Shown here: positions 32,549-47,800 of the stretch, one piece after another
Numbering within the stretch: the first letter of the stretch is position 1
How the letters are laid out: the number at the start of each line of letters is the position of its first letter
Assembly (NCBI GenBank): GCA_028564705.1
Contig: JAPXFQ010001502.1
Location: 310,001-374,000 of the forward strand
Length of the DNA: 64,000 nucleotides
Direction: 5' to 3'
From: Apricaphanius iberus
Lineage: Eukaryota > Chordata > Actinopteri > Cyprinodontiformes > Aphaniidae
Program-made: the position numbers and the translations under genes
Notes under the pieces: generated by a model
What the model saw: only the letters and a program-made list of their open reading frames with translations
Told to the model about the DNA's origin: nothing
Database searches by the model: none

Positions 32549-35500
32549 CTGCAAACAGAAAAACACAACAGACTTTACTACCATCACAAATACATCTATT
32601 TATGATTAGTACCAAAGTACCACAGCTGGAAGATAAACCAAGATTCATACCGTGACCCAGGGGTGGGAGAGGACCTCCTCAGCAGTGAACCGAGCGTCAA
32701 CGTTCACCTGCAGCATTTGACTAATCAGCATCTGAGGAGCAGGTCATGCGACTGTTAGCGATCTGACATTATCAAACACTTTCAGTAAAAGATCCAACCT
32801 TGTTTGTTCGGGATAGACTTTTATAAGGGATGCACTGATAGGATACTGCAGAGATGTCCAAACTTTTCGCTATAAGAGCCAAAATCATCAATTTAAAAGT
32901 GTCAAAGCGCCACAAAAATAAGATTTTTTTTTTTTTACGTAAAAAGTTTGTGCTTTTTCTTTTACTTTTAACAAGTTATATTTTGATAAAACACGTAAAG
33001 TAAGAGTTCTTCTAAAAAAAAGGATTTTTAAAGGATTTCATGTTCAAAACAAAGGCCTTTTAAAGTTTCCATTTAAAAAATAAATCATTTTCAAATAGTT
33101 TTCAAATGTTTCAGAGGGACTAAAAATCTGGGGGGTTTTCTTATCAGAAATAACAGAGGTTTGGTTCATTCTGTCTTTGAAAAATATGTTAATTTTATCT
33201 GTTTGGTTGTCTATATGTCTGCCTTTGCATTAATAGTTTACACAATGAAATTAAAAAAGAAATCAAAAAATATTTAGGATTATTAAAAGATGAATGATTA
33301 GTTTTGTGCCATGGATCATTTTGTAATCCTTTTCACTTGTCAAAATGACGCCCTTATAAAAGAAAGCGTCCATCTGCATTAATTATTTGTCTTGTGATGT
33401 CAATTGCAGAAAGTACAAATCTTAAATTATGGTCAAGGGCTGTAAATGGCCCTTTGTACATTCCTGCGATACTGGTATCGGGGACGATACCATTCTAATG
33501 TACTGGTATCAGTTAGTTAACCAATACCAGGCCCCGAAACTAAAAATGTATAAACTCTGCAATAATTTCACAGAACATTTTTATTTTTCACTTGAAGTTT
33601 TATTTTTGTGGTCATTTTTATAACACTTTTATGTTTTTTTTAACTACCCATAATTTGTTGTAACAAGCAGAGAAGAAAATAAAACCCGTCTTCCATTTTA
33701 TTGAAGTTTTCTGCGTAGTAGAAGTATCGGCAGTGGTACCAGCAAGTACTCAGATCCAAATATCGGTATTGTATCGGTTTTAAAAAAGTGGTATCGTTGC
33801 ATCCCTAAATTTCAAACTAGGTGAATTATTCGTGGAGACAGGGAAGTTAGGAGATTTTATCGATCATAAAATATTTTTTATTAAATTGTGGCTATATTAT
33901 GTCATAAAATCAGGTTGCAATTTTTTTTTAAATGTTTTTTTTTGTTTCTCTTAGCACTGGATGTTTAATAACTTCCTTCAGCTTAATGACACGAAAACAG
34001 AAGTCTTGGTCTGTGCCCCAGATAAATTTTCCCCAAAAATAGTTGAAAGTCTTGGTCCTCTTGCTCAGTATGTCAAGCAATCAGTTCATAATCTTGGGAA
34101 CCCAAACTTATATTTAGATGCGCATGTTTCCTTGTTAATTCGTTCTTGTTTTTATCACCTAAGAAACATTGTCAAGTTGGGCCGCATCATCTCACAATCA
34201 AAGCTAGAAATGGTAATACACGCTTTTATTTCATCTCGCCTTCACTACTGTAATTCACTTTTCTCAGACTTAAGCAAAAAAATCCATTAACCGTCTCCAG
34301 ACTGTTCAGAATCTCGCCGCTAAACTGCTAACGGGTTCCTCCACGTTCTCCCATGTCACTCCTCCACTGTTTGAGCTACACTTGCTCCCTATTCATTGTA
34401 GAATTCAGTTCAAGATCTTGCTCCTGACCTATAAAGCTGTAACAAATCTTGCCCCTATTTCTATCAGCCAGTTGTTGCATCCCTATACCTCCAGCAGGTC
34501 TTTGGGATCTAGTGATCAGCACTTGCTGTTTGTCAGAAATAAATAAAACAGTTTATTAAACTCCATTTATTACGGAAGCTTATTGCACTCACCCGAAAAA
34601 AACAAAAAGCTCTGCCCCTCTAAACCAACGAGACACGTTCAAAAAACAAAAAAATTTGCGATTTTTAAGTAATTTGAAGAAAAAAAGAGTTGATTAAAGA
34701 ACTTTAACTGCTTTGTGCTCCATTTTATCGTACGCATTATATATAGCAGGAATTTTGAATAAATGTAATTCTTTACCAAAAGGTGCATTTTATACACATC
34801 CTTGCATATATAACCAGGTTTAACATGATTATTTTGATCATGTGAAACATTTTGCAACTTTTAAGGTCTTAGCAAGATTTTTTTTTTTTTTTTTTACTTT
34901 TAAGGTATTTTACTGTGATTTGTTTAGGAGTTAAGATTTATCACTCTGGTAATATTTACAGATATCAGAGAGAGATCTAATTTGCTTTAATATGTTAATT
35001 TAATTTTCCGTTTGCTTACTTTTTGGTTATTTCCTGCTCCAAATGACCAAAGTCATTCTGTAATAAATTAAAAATGAAGATGGTAACTGTTTTTCATCCC
35101 TTGTTTGGTGGGGATGTTAGTTAAAATAATTAAAATAGCAATAAATATGTAAGAATTTTAGAAATAACGACAAAACTAAAGGATTTTAATTGGATTTCAG
35201 GTGTTTTTTAAAGAACAAAATGACTTGGGTGCATATTACTGAACTATTGACTGTAGATAGTAGAAATATGTTTCTTATAAATGGAACAGAACCTTTGCAG
35301 ACAGGCTGATGGCGTCCCAGTCCGGAGATGGAAACTCCAGTTTCCCTCTGAGGATCTGATCGAACAACTCCTCCTGGACGTTATTCTCACTGAAGGATGG
35401 AGAGCAGATGTGTGTAAGAAATGACAGTCTCAAAATAACCAGTCTATGCTACTCATAAACTATTGCTGAGCAAACAAAATTTAAAAAATTTAAGTTGGAA

Positions 35501-38500
35501 TAATTGAAACCGATGAGAAATAATCCAAAAACCGTCCCACCAGCTCTGACATGAAACAGGAAACATTTACAATAGCACAACATCATCATGGGATTATGTA
35601 AATAAGGACATTTATTGGTAAAATCCTGATTGAAATCAGGCTTTTTGTTTACTGACCTTCTGAAAGGAGGAAATCCACAGAGCAGAATGTAGGCGATGAC
35701 CCCTGCAGCCCAGATGTCAACCTTCAGACCATAACTACATAGAAGGAAGCAAACCATTTGTTTACAACAAACAAACCAATTTACTTGTCATAATATGGGA
35801 CCTAAATAACAAAATACAGAGATAAAAAGAAAAAAAATGCAATCAAATAAAATAGAAAGACTCGTATTTTATTGCAGTCGATATGAACACAAAATATTTC
35901 ATGTTTTGTCAGGTCAACTTCATTTCAATTGTAAACATACATCCTTTCCTGTCATTCAGACCAGAAATACATTTTAAAAGGGTTGGAACAGGAGCAATTT
36001 AGGGCTACTAATCAGCTAAATTGGTTAAATAATGAAGTTATTTTCAACAGGTGATTGTAACTCTAATTTGGTGCAATAGCAGCTTCAAAAAAAAGGTACA
36101 GTCCTATAAGACCAAAGATACCAACAAATATGTAAGAAAAAATTGAAATATTCAAAAACTACTGCCCCCTACTGGTTTGTCACATTTATGAATGTGCTGA
36201 AAAAAAGCATTTATCCCGTTGTGTGTGGATGGAGATTTGTTTTTTTTAAGAAGCGGAGGAAAATCTTCGTTTTTTTTGGACATGGCCTAAGTGTGAAAAG
36301 GAATTGCAACATTACAAAGTGGTAAATGCTTTACTGTTTCCAACAGTTTTTGACATTTGTTGCAAGTACCAAAATTGGAATATATGTTTACAAGGAACAG
36401 ATTAAATAATGTGCTTTTGCATTGTTAACATAACATCCCAACTTTGCCTGGTTTGGAGTTGTAAATATAAGAACTCTAAGTTTTGTATAAAACCAGTTAG
36501 ATTATATATATATATAATACAGGTTTGATTGAAATATTTATATGAATACTATGAAGCTGTTGTTTTTTTATTAGAAGCAGAAATCTAACACGGGCCTATC
36601 TCTCACCCGGTCTCAGCGATTATCTCCGGGGCGACATACGTTGGCGTGCCGCAGACGGTGTACAGAGGACCTTCCACCACAGTCGCCAGACCAAAATCCC
36701 CCAGTTTGAGGGATTTGGTACCGTCCGGATACTCACACACCTGCAGAAATAAACCATCAATGAGCCCCGCTGAAGAACAGAGTCCAGGTATTACTGAAAT
36801 ACTTCCTGTTATTGTAAAAGGTAAATCTGTTGCCAACAGTGTTTCTCTGTACCAGCAGGTTCTCCGGTTTGATGTCTCTGTGGACGATGTTCATCCTGTG
36901 CAGGTACTTGATGGCTCCGGCCAGGTTGAACACCATGGCGCTGGCGTCTCGCTCGCTGTACTTTGTGGAGGAGGTGATGGCGTCGAAAAGATCGCCGCCC
37001 TGAAGGAAACAAGTTAAACGTGGTCCGAATCTGAGTTTTTATTTATTTGTTCATTCATTCAATCGTTCATAAACTGTCAAACAGATGAATAGAAACACAA
37101 ATGTACCAAAAATCATTCAGAAATTTCTCATTTGTTGAATCTAATCATGATAGAATCTATATTTGCTTAGTTTCTGATAAAATGGAAGCATGAAACTACT
37201 AAATGTGACCATTGGAACGCATTTCTCTAAGAGTTAAAGGGCAGCAGATGATTAACGGACCTTAACGAGCTCCATGACCAGGAACAGCTGAGTGGGCGTC
37301 TCGTCCACCTCGATTAGCTGAATGATGCTGGGATGCCGGACCCTCCTCAGGACCGCCACCTCGTTTTCTATCAGGTGCTCCTGTTCATGCAAAGAGAACG
37401 ACTCAGAGGATTTTATCCTTACATAGACGTGAATCTCAGTTAAAATATCATTTGAAAGTGAATTTATTTCAGTATTGTAATTAAAAACAGTGAATCAGTA
37501 CACAAAGCATTTATTTCTATTAGTGTTGAGCTTTTTGCCTCCAGGTAATAAAAACACTGAAATTCTGTATCTTAGGAAATCAGACTATGACAAAAGATTG
37601 ATAGGAAATTATTTTTAACACAGTGAGAAAGAAGTCATAGCTACCTTCCCACAGCAGCGAGCTTTATCGATGATCTTCAGAGCATACTCCTGTCCTGTCG
37701 ATCTGCAGACAGAAATTAGCACACACAAAAAACACACAGGAGGAGTTAAAACCTGTTAATAAGCTGCTAAATGGACAAACAATGTTGCTTTACCTTGTCA
37801 CAGAAACACAATTATAGTACAAACAATACATTTTCAACTCCCAAACTCAGATTCACCTAGTGGGATTCCTACAAATTTAGAGACTTAAATACAGACACAA
37901 ATACAGAGATTTAAATTGTGAACTTTTCAAATTCCCAATAGGTGAATCTGAGATTTAATAGAAATAAATATTGTAAAGAGGTTAGTTATGTATGCAGAGC
38001 AGGACCAAGAAGCAGAGAGAGAAGAAGGAAGTTCAAACGAACATCTCTCTGCTCGGCTTTCTAACTGTACATGCAGAGGGAGATTTTAATAGGAGTGGCA
38101 AAATTAAATGGGTTAGCAGTGTTGTCAACGACTGTTGCCGTCTCTGTTGCCTGGGTGTGGAGCATTTAACGTATCATGACAGTCATGAGATCGTCATACA
38201 GCAACAGTCTTAAATCAGAGGCCTCTGTAGATTCAGTGGAAGACTGACTGCTACAGGAGATCCTTCAAACCTACAGCGTCACCATCCACAGCGACTCTTG
38301 TACGATATAAACTACGACAAAATTGAATTTCCCTTTGGTATATTTAAAGTTTTTTTGAACCAAACTGAATTAGACAGAGAAAATGTATGGAAAAGTTCAG
38401 ATGCTTCAGACATGTGTTAAAAAATTATATTTTTTATCAACATTTTTAATGAAACTATTTGATTATCTTCCCCATGTTTAGACTGTTATTACATGAATGA

Positions 38501-40748
38501 TTTACCTCTCCACACACTCCTTCACCACAGCAAAGTTTCCGTCTCCGATCACTTTTCCGACCTTGTACTTCTCGTTGATGGTGGAGGACGAGACGGACCG
38601 GTTTCCATTCACTAAGAGGAAGACCAAAAAGATGACCTTCTTTACATTTTATCTCACAAGCTTTCTGAATAACAAGAAGCACTAAGAGTGCTTAAAATTA
38701 AAGGCAAACTTTTCCCTTCAGTGTTTCTGTTACAGAAGTCCACCATCTTTATTTAACTCTAACATTTTATGGACCCTCAGTGGGGTTTTTTTCTCTCCGA
38801 TAACAGAAGCTGAAAAATTTCTCATCCTAAAGAAGCAGCTCAAAAACTTTTAATTAACTTGGTTTACTGACCTTCCTCTGCGTCGTCCGTCTGCGCCGCT
38901 TCCCCGTTCACATCCGTGGAGGAGGCCCGGCGAGGAGAAACCTGCGCGGGAAAATGAGTCACAAACGTAAATCGATGTGAGGGGTTATAAGCGCTCTTTA
39001 ATTGTGATTTAGAAGAGTTGTGTTTGGTTTTTATCACTTTTTACTCAGAAAATGTGAAGATGTGTGATAAGCTGCTTCCATTTAAAAACAAAAATGTATA
39101 ATGACATTTTCATACCTCACAAACTTCACAAACTGTGAAAACATGTATGTTTTTTAATGATCAGTATCGTCATTTTTGTTGTCTTGTACTGAGGCTTCAC
39201 TGGTTTTATTTCAGATTTCACAATGTTTCATATTTGATGTAGATATAAATGTGATAAAATGCACAGGTTTTTTTACAGAGTCCATTGTTAAACAGACAAA
39301 TTAAAAAATCTCACTTTTATTGACTTATTTCAGGAGTAAAAATCTGCTTAGTAGGAACACTGCAGTAGCTTCCTGTTGCCACCAGGAGGCATAATCTGCT
39401 CAGCTCTTAAATATTAGCAGCAACATTTAGCAGCAGTTTGATGTCTGAACTTCCTTATTCTGATGGTTTATGGGAAGATTTTCTATAACTTTCACCATCA
39501 GCTCTTTTAGCCTCCAGAAACTAAACATGGAGTTCATGAATAAATCTCACAGATGGACAGAGAATGATGATCGGACGCAGTTGTTCAGTCTGAAGGAAGC
39601 TTTTTTTTCCAAAGCAAACCAGTTTTACGACAACATGATGGAGTTGCAGTCAGTTTTTCATCAAGTTAAAACGACTAAATGATCGAATAGATCAATAATC
39701 TCTCTGACCTTTAAGTTGCGTCGTGTTCCTGGACTGGTAGGTGAGGGACTGGATCTGTTGGACTTTCCAGCTGGCTGGGATCCTGAGGCCTCATTGGCTG
39801 AATGAAGGAGAAAAGAGCGATCTGTTTGGCTGAAATTTGTTTAAATGCGTAAACTCGTTGATTCGCTCATTCTTGGAGCCATAAGACGAATAAATCGATA
39901 CAATTAAATCAACATTAAACATTCTAAACGTATTGATCTGATGAAATGGCTTAAGGTACCAACGTCGATGGTTCCATACCTGAACCAGGTGACTTGGTCC
40001 TGGACAGGCCTTTGGGGGAAGTCTTAGAGGAGGAGAAGCTGGAGCTGCTGGGAGTCTTGGGAGCTTTCTGGGGAACAGCCGGACGAGACGATTTGGTCCT
40101 GCACTCTGGAGACAGATGAGACAAAACCAGGTGGGAAAGTTGGTCAACTTTGCTTTGCTATCCTTTACCAGTCCAACTGTTAAACTCCAAGCAAAAGAGA
40201 CGAGAGTACTATAGAAAACTAGCAGCAAACAGTCGGTTTGAGTCTGTTGGAAGCAGCTGCTGTGTGAGTTTCTACTGTACACACAGATCTACATGGGGAG
40301 CTATCTCTCTCTCTCTGATGAAGCAAACTTAAACTTCCCCATGCAGCTTTACTCTGAGCACTGTTAACATATCCTTTTTAAAGTCAAAGACTCCCAGTCT
40401 TTATGCTTCTGGTTTGTGCCTAACCTGAGAAATTCAGCTGTAAAGCAGCGGCCTTATATAACGCTGAATCATTTGCTGCAGTCCTGCTTCCTCCTCCTCA
40501 GTGTGACAGGATACACTCAGGTCCTTGTCCAGCTTTGTTTATCACACTTTCAGCTTTTTTAAACTTCTGAAATCGTTGATCTGACTGAAGATGTGGACGA
40601 CTTAAGACCAGCAGCGACTTTCTTGACTTATAATGAATTAGCAGACATCTGTTTTATTTAGACGGCATGTTCTCTTGTCTTTTCCATTTCCTAGCATGGC
40701 TATGACTTCACCAAGCTAAACATGAAGTGATGATTTATCTGTTAAATC

Positions 40749-40790
<42 letters not shown>

Positions 40791-43700
40791 AATAATAATA
40801 ATAATAATATTGCTCCGTTTGCCAAATATAAATCACTTTTATTGTTGGTTGGGAGACATTTTCTTCTTTTGTCATTATCTTTTTATGATAAAAAAGTGTA
40901 AAAAAATGGTTCAAAATATTTCTTAACTATATTACAAAGTCCTGTTCCCATTTTATCCTGTTGAATAAACACACTAACTAGCTTATGCCTTTCCACTTTC
41001 CATTTGAAACGGTGTAAGGTAAAAAAACCAAAAACATAATAATAAAGACTTGGTTGGAATCAATAAAAAGAAATTAATACAAATATTTTTAAAAAAATAG
41101 TAATAAAATAACTATAATAAAATAATAATTAAAAAGAAAAATGTGGGGGAAATAACCGGGGAGACATTTTCTAACAGTCATGTTAGTGTTACTAAAGTTC
41201 TTCTATTTCCCACCGTTAAAAAACTAACAATTAAATAGTTTGCTGGGGTCGATTTGCTACGATTAAATTTTTCTTGGCATGGGAATCAAAGTCAGATTAT
41301 TATGCTGCAGTTATATTTATCTATTTCCAATGTGTTAATTTGAGAAAAAAACATGATGATGTTGGCATCACATCATTCGGGGATCCAGAGGGGTTCATCC
41401 CTGCCACTAAGTCAGTGAGCACTGGGAGAGAGAGAGGCTCAAAATGATCAAAAGAAAACTGAGGAGAAACACAACCAAGAGAACCATCCAGTGAGGGTGT
41501 GATCAAGGCTCTGATACGATCAATTTTTGAACAAAAGAAATTCAGAAACTTTGAGCAGAGGTCATCAGATATATTAGCCAGAGCAGGTTCACTGGAGAGA
41601 AAAGAGTTCAATACAGAAAATAATACTCGCTGGTTGCCAGGATGACTGTGGATAATGTGAGAGAAATAATTTTTTCGAGCTGTTTTCACCACCTGCTGAA
41701 AATGTCTCCATTACATTATTATTTATGTTACAAATGTATTCATGTTCTTTAGTTATCCTTTGGGTTATGTTGTTGTCAGTGTTTGGTTTTTTTCTGTCCT
41801 TGCGCCATCTTAAGAGATGGTAGTTTACGAGAGTTATGTCTGCCAGTCGTCAGGGTTAGTCGTCAATCTTTTCCAACTTATGCTGAAGTTGCATAAAACC
41901 CTGCCCTCTAGTGGTTGTGCAGTGCGAAGGCTGAAAGAAGTAAAACTCAAAACATTCTCTCTTGTGATTTCTCACCTTTGTGTTGGCATGATGTTAATAC
42001 AATTCTTTATTCTTATACGTTTTGAATTACAAATTTAAATTAAAGAATGTTTGAACCTCATGTAAGCGTACATGACCCGCATCTTGCAAATGCTTTAACC
42101 AAACGATGCTTGTTTAATCTGCGAAGATTCGACCCTGAGAGCCGTACTTGAATCAGGCTCGCCTATCGATGCAGCAAATCTTCGACTATTCGGGGTCACC
42201 ACTTCTAATTTCATTAATAAGCATCACCATATATCCCATTAAATAAAAACATATTACAGAGAATTAAAGCTCAGTTTCAGTTTAATATTTCAGACAAAAG
42301 TAAAAAGCAAAGCACTTACTTGGTACGGTATTATTTTTAAAAAGTATTTCCAGCAGGATATATGCTGCTGTCTGAAATGCTGCCTTCTACTGTCATGGGA
42401 TCACATTTTATCATATTTTTGAGTAAATTCGTGTTAGAAAGCCCACATTGTTCTAAGTTTATAAGTTGCAGTATTATTATTGCCGTTTTCACTATTAGCT
42501 GAAATATCCTATGCTCCTGAACTCAGCATAGATTCCCACGTTATTTTAATGCACCACGGATTCTGTTCAGGGTATGGTTTCTTTCCTCTTCCTCTCTGCA
42601 GGAGCTGAGAGGAGTTTTTCTCTGATTATTTTGGTTTATTGTTGCGTGTGAACGCCAGAAGGAGACTTCCTATGCCTTTATTGTATAGTTTAAAATACGG
42701 TAAAGCATATTTGTTAAAGTTGTCACGACTCAAGGCAAGGCAAGTTTATTTGTAGAGCACAATTCATACACAAGGTAATTCAAAGTGCTTCACAGTTACA
42801 TAAATTGAGAAAACAGATAAACAGCAAAAAAAACATCAACTTAAAAAATAATTATTTACAATAAAAAGCAAGAGTGCAGATAAAATACTTTCAATTGTCA
42901 TATGCACGGATAAAAATAACTGTTTTCAGCCTGGATTTAAACATTGTTAGACTTGAGGCTTCTCTCACATCCTCATGAAGACTGTTCCAGATTTTAGCTG
43001 CCTGAAACTGAAATGCAGCCTCGCCTTGTTTATTGTTGACTCTGGGAACCACCAGGAGACCCCTCCCTGAAGTTCTCAGGGCCCGAGATGGTTCATATGT
43101 CTCTAACATGTCAGAGATGAACTTTGGTGCCAAACCATGAAAAGACTTGTACACAAGCAGAGCTGTTTTAAATTCTATTCTCTGAGCGACAGGAAGCCAG
43201 TGCAGAGACCGGAGCACTGGACTAATATGGTCGTATTTCCTGGTTCTTGTCAGGACTCCAGCAGCAGCGTTCTGGATGTACTGCTGCTGTCTAACAGCTC
43301 GTTTAGAGAGCCAGTGATCTCAGATCACTGAGAATGTGAAAATATCGGACCGATCCGATCTTTGGATCGGGACGTCCCTAGTAGTAATTGCATGTAGTGA
43401 CTGAGATCATCGCTACCATGGACAGCGGTTTGCTTTGTCTTACCTTTGAACGGCAACAAATGTAAGAAAGCTGATCAATTAACAGCTACGTGAAAATAAA
43501 CGAGATAACTCCCTGCATTTATCAACAGCTACATTTTTTTTTTTGCCATTAGCTGTTGCTATAGCTATACAAAAACCATATGTAAGGATTTTTGCTTTTT
43601 TCACACGTGTGTATTTGGTTAGCGTTGCATCTCTGAATTTCAACCTCTTTCAACCACCTTTAAGCATTAGTAGGAGAACTCATCGCCACAACTTAACAGT

Positions 43701-44859
43701 CTAGTTCCAACGCAATAGTAGCATAATGAAAAGCCATAAAATAATAGTGTGGCCACAACCAATTAAAAAGACATACAGGGGCTCCTTCTGACTCTCCATC
43801 TTCTCTCTCCGTTTCTTTAGAAGACACTGAAACATCCCGCGAGGCGTTTACGTTACCCTGACTTTTCTCATTTCAACTAGTTTGCTACCTCGTTGTAACG
43901 AGATAATGCTCCTGAATTTATTTCCCAGCTCTTGCAGCTCAACGTTTCGATGAAAAAGGAGGTAAAATGATCAAGTTTAAACGGAATATAGTTTGCACTA
44001 AATGTGTTTTTTGGAGGATATAAAAGAAGATCTGGAGGATGGAAATGTATATAAGTTTCTATAAAAGTTTTACAAGAGTCAATTATCCTGCTTTTTGTTC
44101 TTTTTTTCACACAAGCTACTATCAGTTTTTATGTTTCTCTAATCTGAAACAAAACTCCATAAAACTGCTAAACTGATGAAACACTGAGGCACAAACACTT
44201 TCAAAATGTTAAGCAGTATATCAGCAGAGGTTTTTATTTGAAACAAACGTAAAACAAACTAAGAGAAGTAAACGTTCACAGCTCACCGTTCACGAAGGCC
44301 GGCGTCTTCCCAGTGTGCGTGAGCACGAAGTCGTCCTGAGCGTACCGGAACTTCTCCGGACCGCACGCCATGAACACATCGTCGTCGCCGAAGAAATCCT
44401 GCAGACAGGTCAGCTGCGCAGAGAAACACACAGAGAGCCTGATTCAGTGACCGAGGGTTGTTTGCTTTTCCTTTTTTTTTCGTGTGAGCAGAGGACAGAT
44501 GGGAATATTCAAATCATGTTTGCAGCTGGCAGCTCTTTAGCCGACTCTGACAGACAAGAAACAAACACAACGTTCTGTCTAGGAGCCATCTTGAGGATTA
44601 AAAACAAAGTGTTCACCAACATGTCCCAGATTTATGCAGAGAGAGAGAGGAGGTGAAGAAAAGAGGGACCAGCAGAGGTATGAAAGGAGGGATTAAACAG
44701 AGTGACGCTGCAGAAAAGATCACACAGTACCTAACAAGAATTCACATCCTCTTTAGATTTTGAAATTTTACAACCACGGAATGATTTTATTGTGATTTTA
44801 TTTTTGCACAATGAAAAATGGTGGAGGCAGCATTATACTGTGGGGAGGATTTTGTGCCG

Positions 44860-44890
<31 letters not shown>

Positions 44891-47800
44891 TTAACATGGA
44901 CTTTTGAGAGTTCTGGAAAATTATCCCAATATGTATGGAGGTTTTGGTTTAAGCATAGATAGCAAATAAAGTACGTTGAACCTTGGATGGTTCAGATCAA
45001 AGCAGATTTATGTGTTAGAATGGCCTAGTCAAAGTCCAGATCTAAATCCAGTAAAGAATCTCAGGGAAGACTTGATCATCTCTGATGCTACCCACCAAAA
45101 ACTACTGAGGTTGAACTATTCTGCTGAGAAGAACTGGAACGAGTTTTGTCTCTAGATGAGACAAAACAGCTAAGGTGATAAATATAGATGCACGCCACAC
45201 TTTTCAGGTGCTATAATCATTTTATGGGACCGATGAAAAATTAACAAAAAATCTGCAGTTACAAAAAAATCCAAATGCAAAAAGTACGTTTCTTCAATCA
45301 TTAAAACAGAATTATCCTTGGTTAAAATGTTTATCGCTAATCAGATAGAGAAATTATTCATTTTTAGATTTTTTTTTAAAACAAATAATACTCTTAAATT
45401 TAGTTCTAAGGTTATGAAACCATTTTTTTCTAGATTATAACATAGAGACGATGCAATTTCTGGTCCAAACTGTCAGTAAACTGGTCCTTTTCTGCTAAAG
45501 CCAAACACGGTGAATATAATGCTAATATATGGTTCAAGATCTACAATTCTCCGCTCAACTTGAGCCAACTGTGACCAAAAAAGGTCTACAATTATGAAAT
45601 ATTTGGAAAAACATTTTCTTTAATTAAAAAAGTAAATTAATTATAGGTTAAACAATTGAAACTTAGCGTGAAATAATGTTAAATAATGACTAAATGTTTC
45701 TTTGGAGCCTTTCTCTGTCTGAAAGGTCCATTAATCAAAATGAAGTGGCGCAACATGAAAGCGCTCAGGTGTAAGGAGAGAGGAACAGTTAATGGTGAGA
45801 GTCCCCAGAGAAATAAAGGATTACATCCATCTCCACTGTTCGCTGTGCTCCAGCTAGAGACCTTCACCTATTATCAATGCTCCTTTTGCAACGCAGAGGA
45901 TTAAAAGTTCCCCTAATTGTTCCCGGATTGATTCTGCTTTAATTCAATTTAAACGTGAAACCGATTAGGACTTCTGGAGAAGAAGTAAACCTGTGAAAGA
46001 ATGTAGGATAACGTGAGGAGAGGATTCTGGGTTCTGGATTACGGTCGAGCCTAGAAAAATGTCACGATTCTTTTATGTAAACGCCCTCAGAGCTGAGCTC
46101 TCGGCTAAAGCTGTTCTGTTTCCGTGGCGACAACAACACCTAACGGTTCCGGAGCTGGGGCTAGCATTCCGCTCCGACGGGCCCTGGCAGGCCGGCTGTT
46201 ACTGGAGGACTGGTTACCATGGTGACCACGCTGCAGGGTGAGAGACTGCGTTTCTCTCCAAGCACACTGAAAGAAGGCAGGACACACACACACACACACA
46301 CAAACACACTCATACACTTTGGCCTTGCTGCATTGAACCCGTCTGAGACCGACAGAATAAAAGCTCTGAATAGGACTCACATACCTTCAGAATAAAAGTC
46401 TCACTCAAGTAGAGGAAAAGAAAGTGTTTTTTTCACATCTTAACATCACATAATGAATAATAATAATAACTTTAAAAAACTAAAGTCAGTGTAATCTGAC
46501 TCCTACAGGAAATATGTTTTAATATTTTATGTAATTACATAGAAAGGAGGAAGATTTTCTTTTAAAAACCAAGAAATACAACATAAGGACATTTAGCTTC
46601 AGGCTCTTTTAAATCAAAGATTAAAACTCTACTATTCAGAGCTGCCTTTGTTTTTCCTAAATTGCTGTTTTTATTCAAATGCTAAATGTTTTATTTCATT
46701 GAGTCTCATGTTTTCTGTTTTAATTTTCATACTATTGCGGATGTTTTTAATGCTTTGCCTAAATTGTTGTTTTTAATCAAATGCTAAATGTTTTATTTGA
46801 TTGATTCTCTTGTTTTATCCGTTTTTAATATTGATACTATTAAATACATTTTCTTTTAAGTTTTACCTAAATTGCTGTTTTAATTAAATACTAATTTCTT
46901 GCTTTTATCAATTCTTTGTTAAATCATGTAAAGCACCTTGAATTGCCTTGTGTTGTAAGTGTCCTATACAAATAAAATAGCCTTTAATAAGGTGACTTTA
47001 ACCTCAGCTTTTCCATCTGTTCACTGAATAATTGTTTCCCCGACATCCATGATAAACACAGAAATTATTTCTTCTACCCATTATCACTCTTATACTCCAA
47101 AGTTAAGCTGTTTTTGTTTTGTTTTGCAACACCCCTTCTATTTACAAATATTTGTACATCATTGGAAAAATAAAGATTCTTGAGATTCCAATGATGCATG
47201 TCAATCAAGGATGCAATCATAACTGCGGACACAGAATCTCCAACTCACTGTTCAAAGTCTCATATCATATCGGAGTAGTCTCGGGACAAAAACGGCCTTT
47301 TTAGATCCACAAATGTCCAAATAATGTTCTCCATTAGAATAGATGACCCACAACAATTATTCCAGCCACAATCCAACATAATCTGTTGCTGAAAACCTTC
47401 AAAATGTCCTTCAGATACCTCTATTTCTTACAAAGTTTTCATCAAAACTCCAGCTAGCATGTTGAATTCTTCTGTTTTTGTTTTTTAAAGAGGTTCTGAT
47501 AAAATTTGCAGGAATTTTAAGGGATTACCTGAATTATAAAAAAACAGCATAATTAATTTAACCAAAACCATATTTCTAAGTTATCAAAAAACTGAAAGTT
47601 GCAACATTTCTCCCCTTACAGCTTTAATTGTTTGAGCTGTACTGAAATAATAATCATTGCTGATACAAATCCAGTTATTCCTCATCTGCATCCAGCATCA
47701 AACCTTTACAACATAAAGGACTTTACAGATTACAAAAACTGAAATTTAATATAAATTCAATAAAATTTAATCCCAATAAATCCAAAGCAAATAAATCTAA

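Noticed and set aside
36646..37017. Plus-strand frame of 123 codons over dclk2 exons 10-11
   Set aside because: It is antisense to two clear kinase exons and spans their intron; codon content follows the kinase strand.
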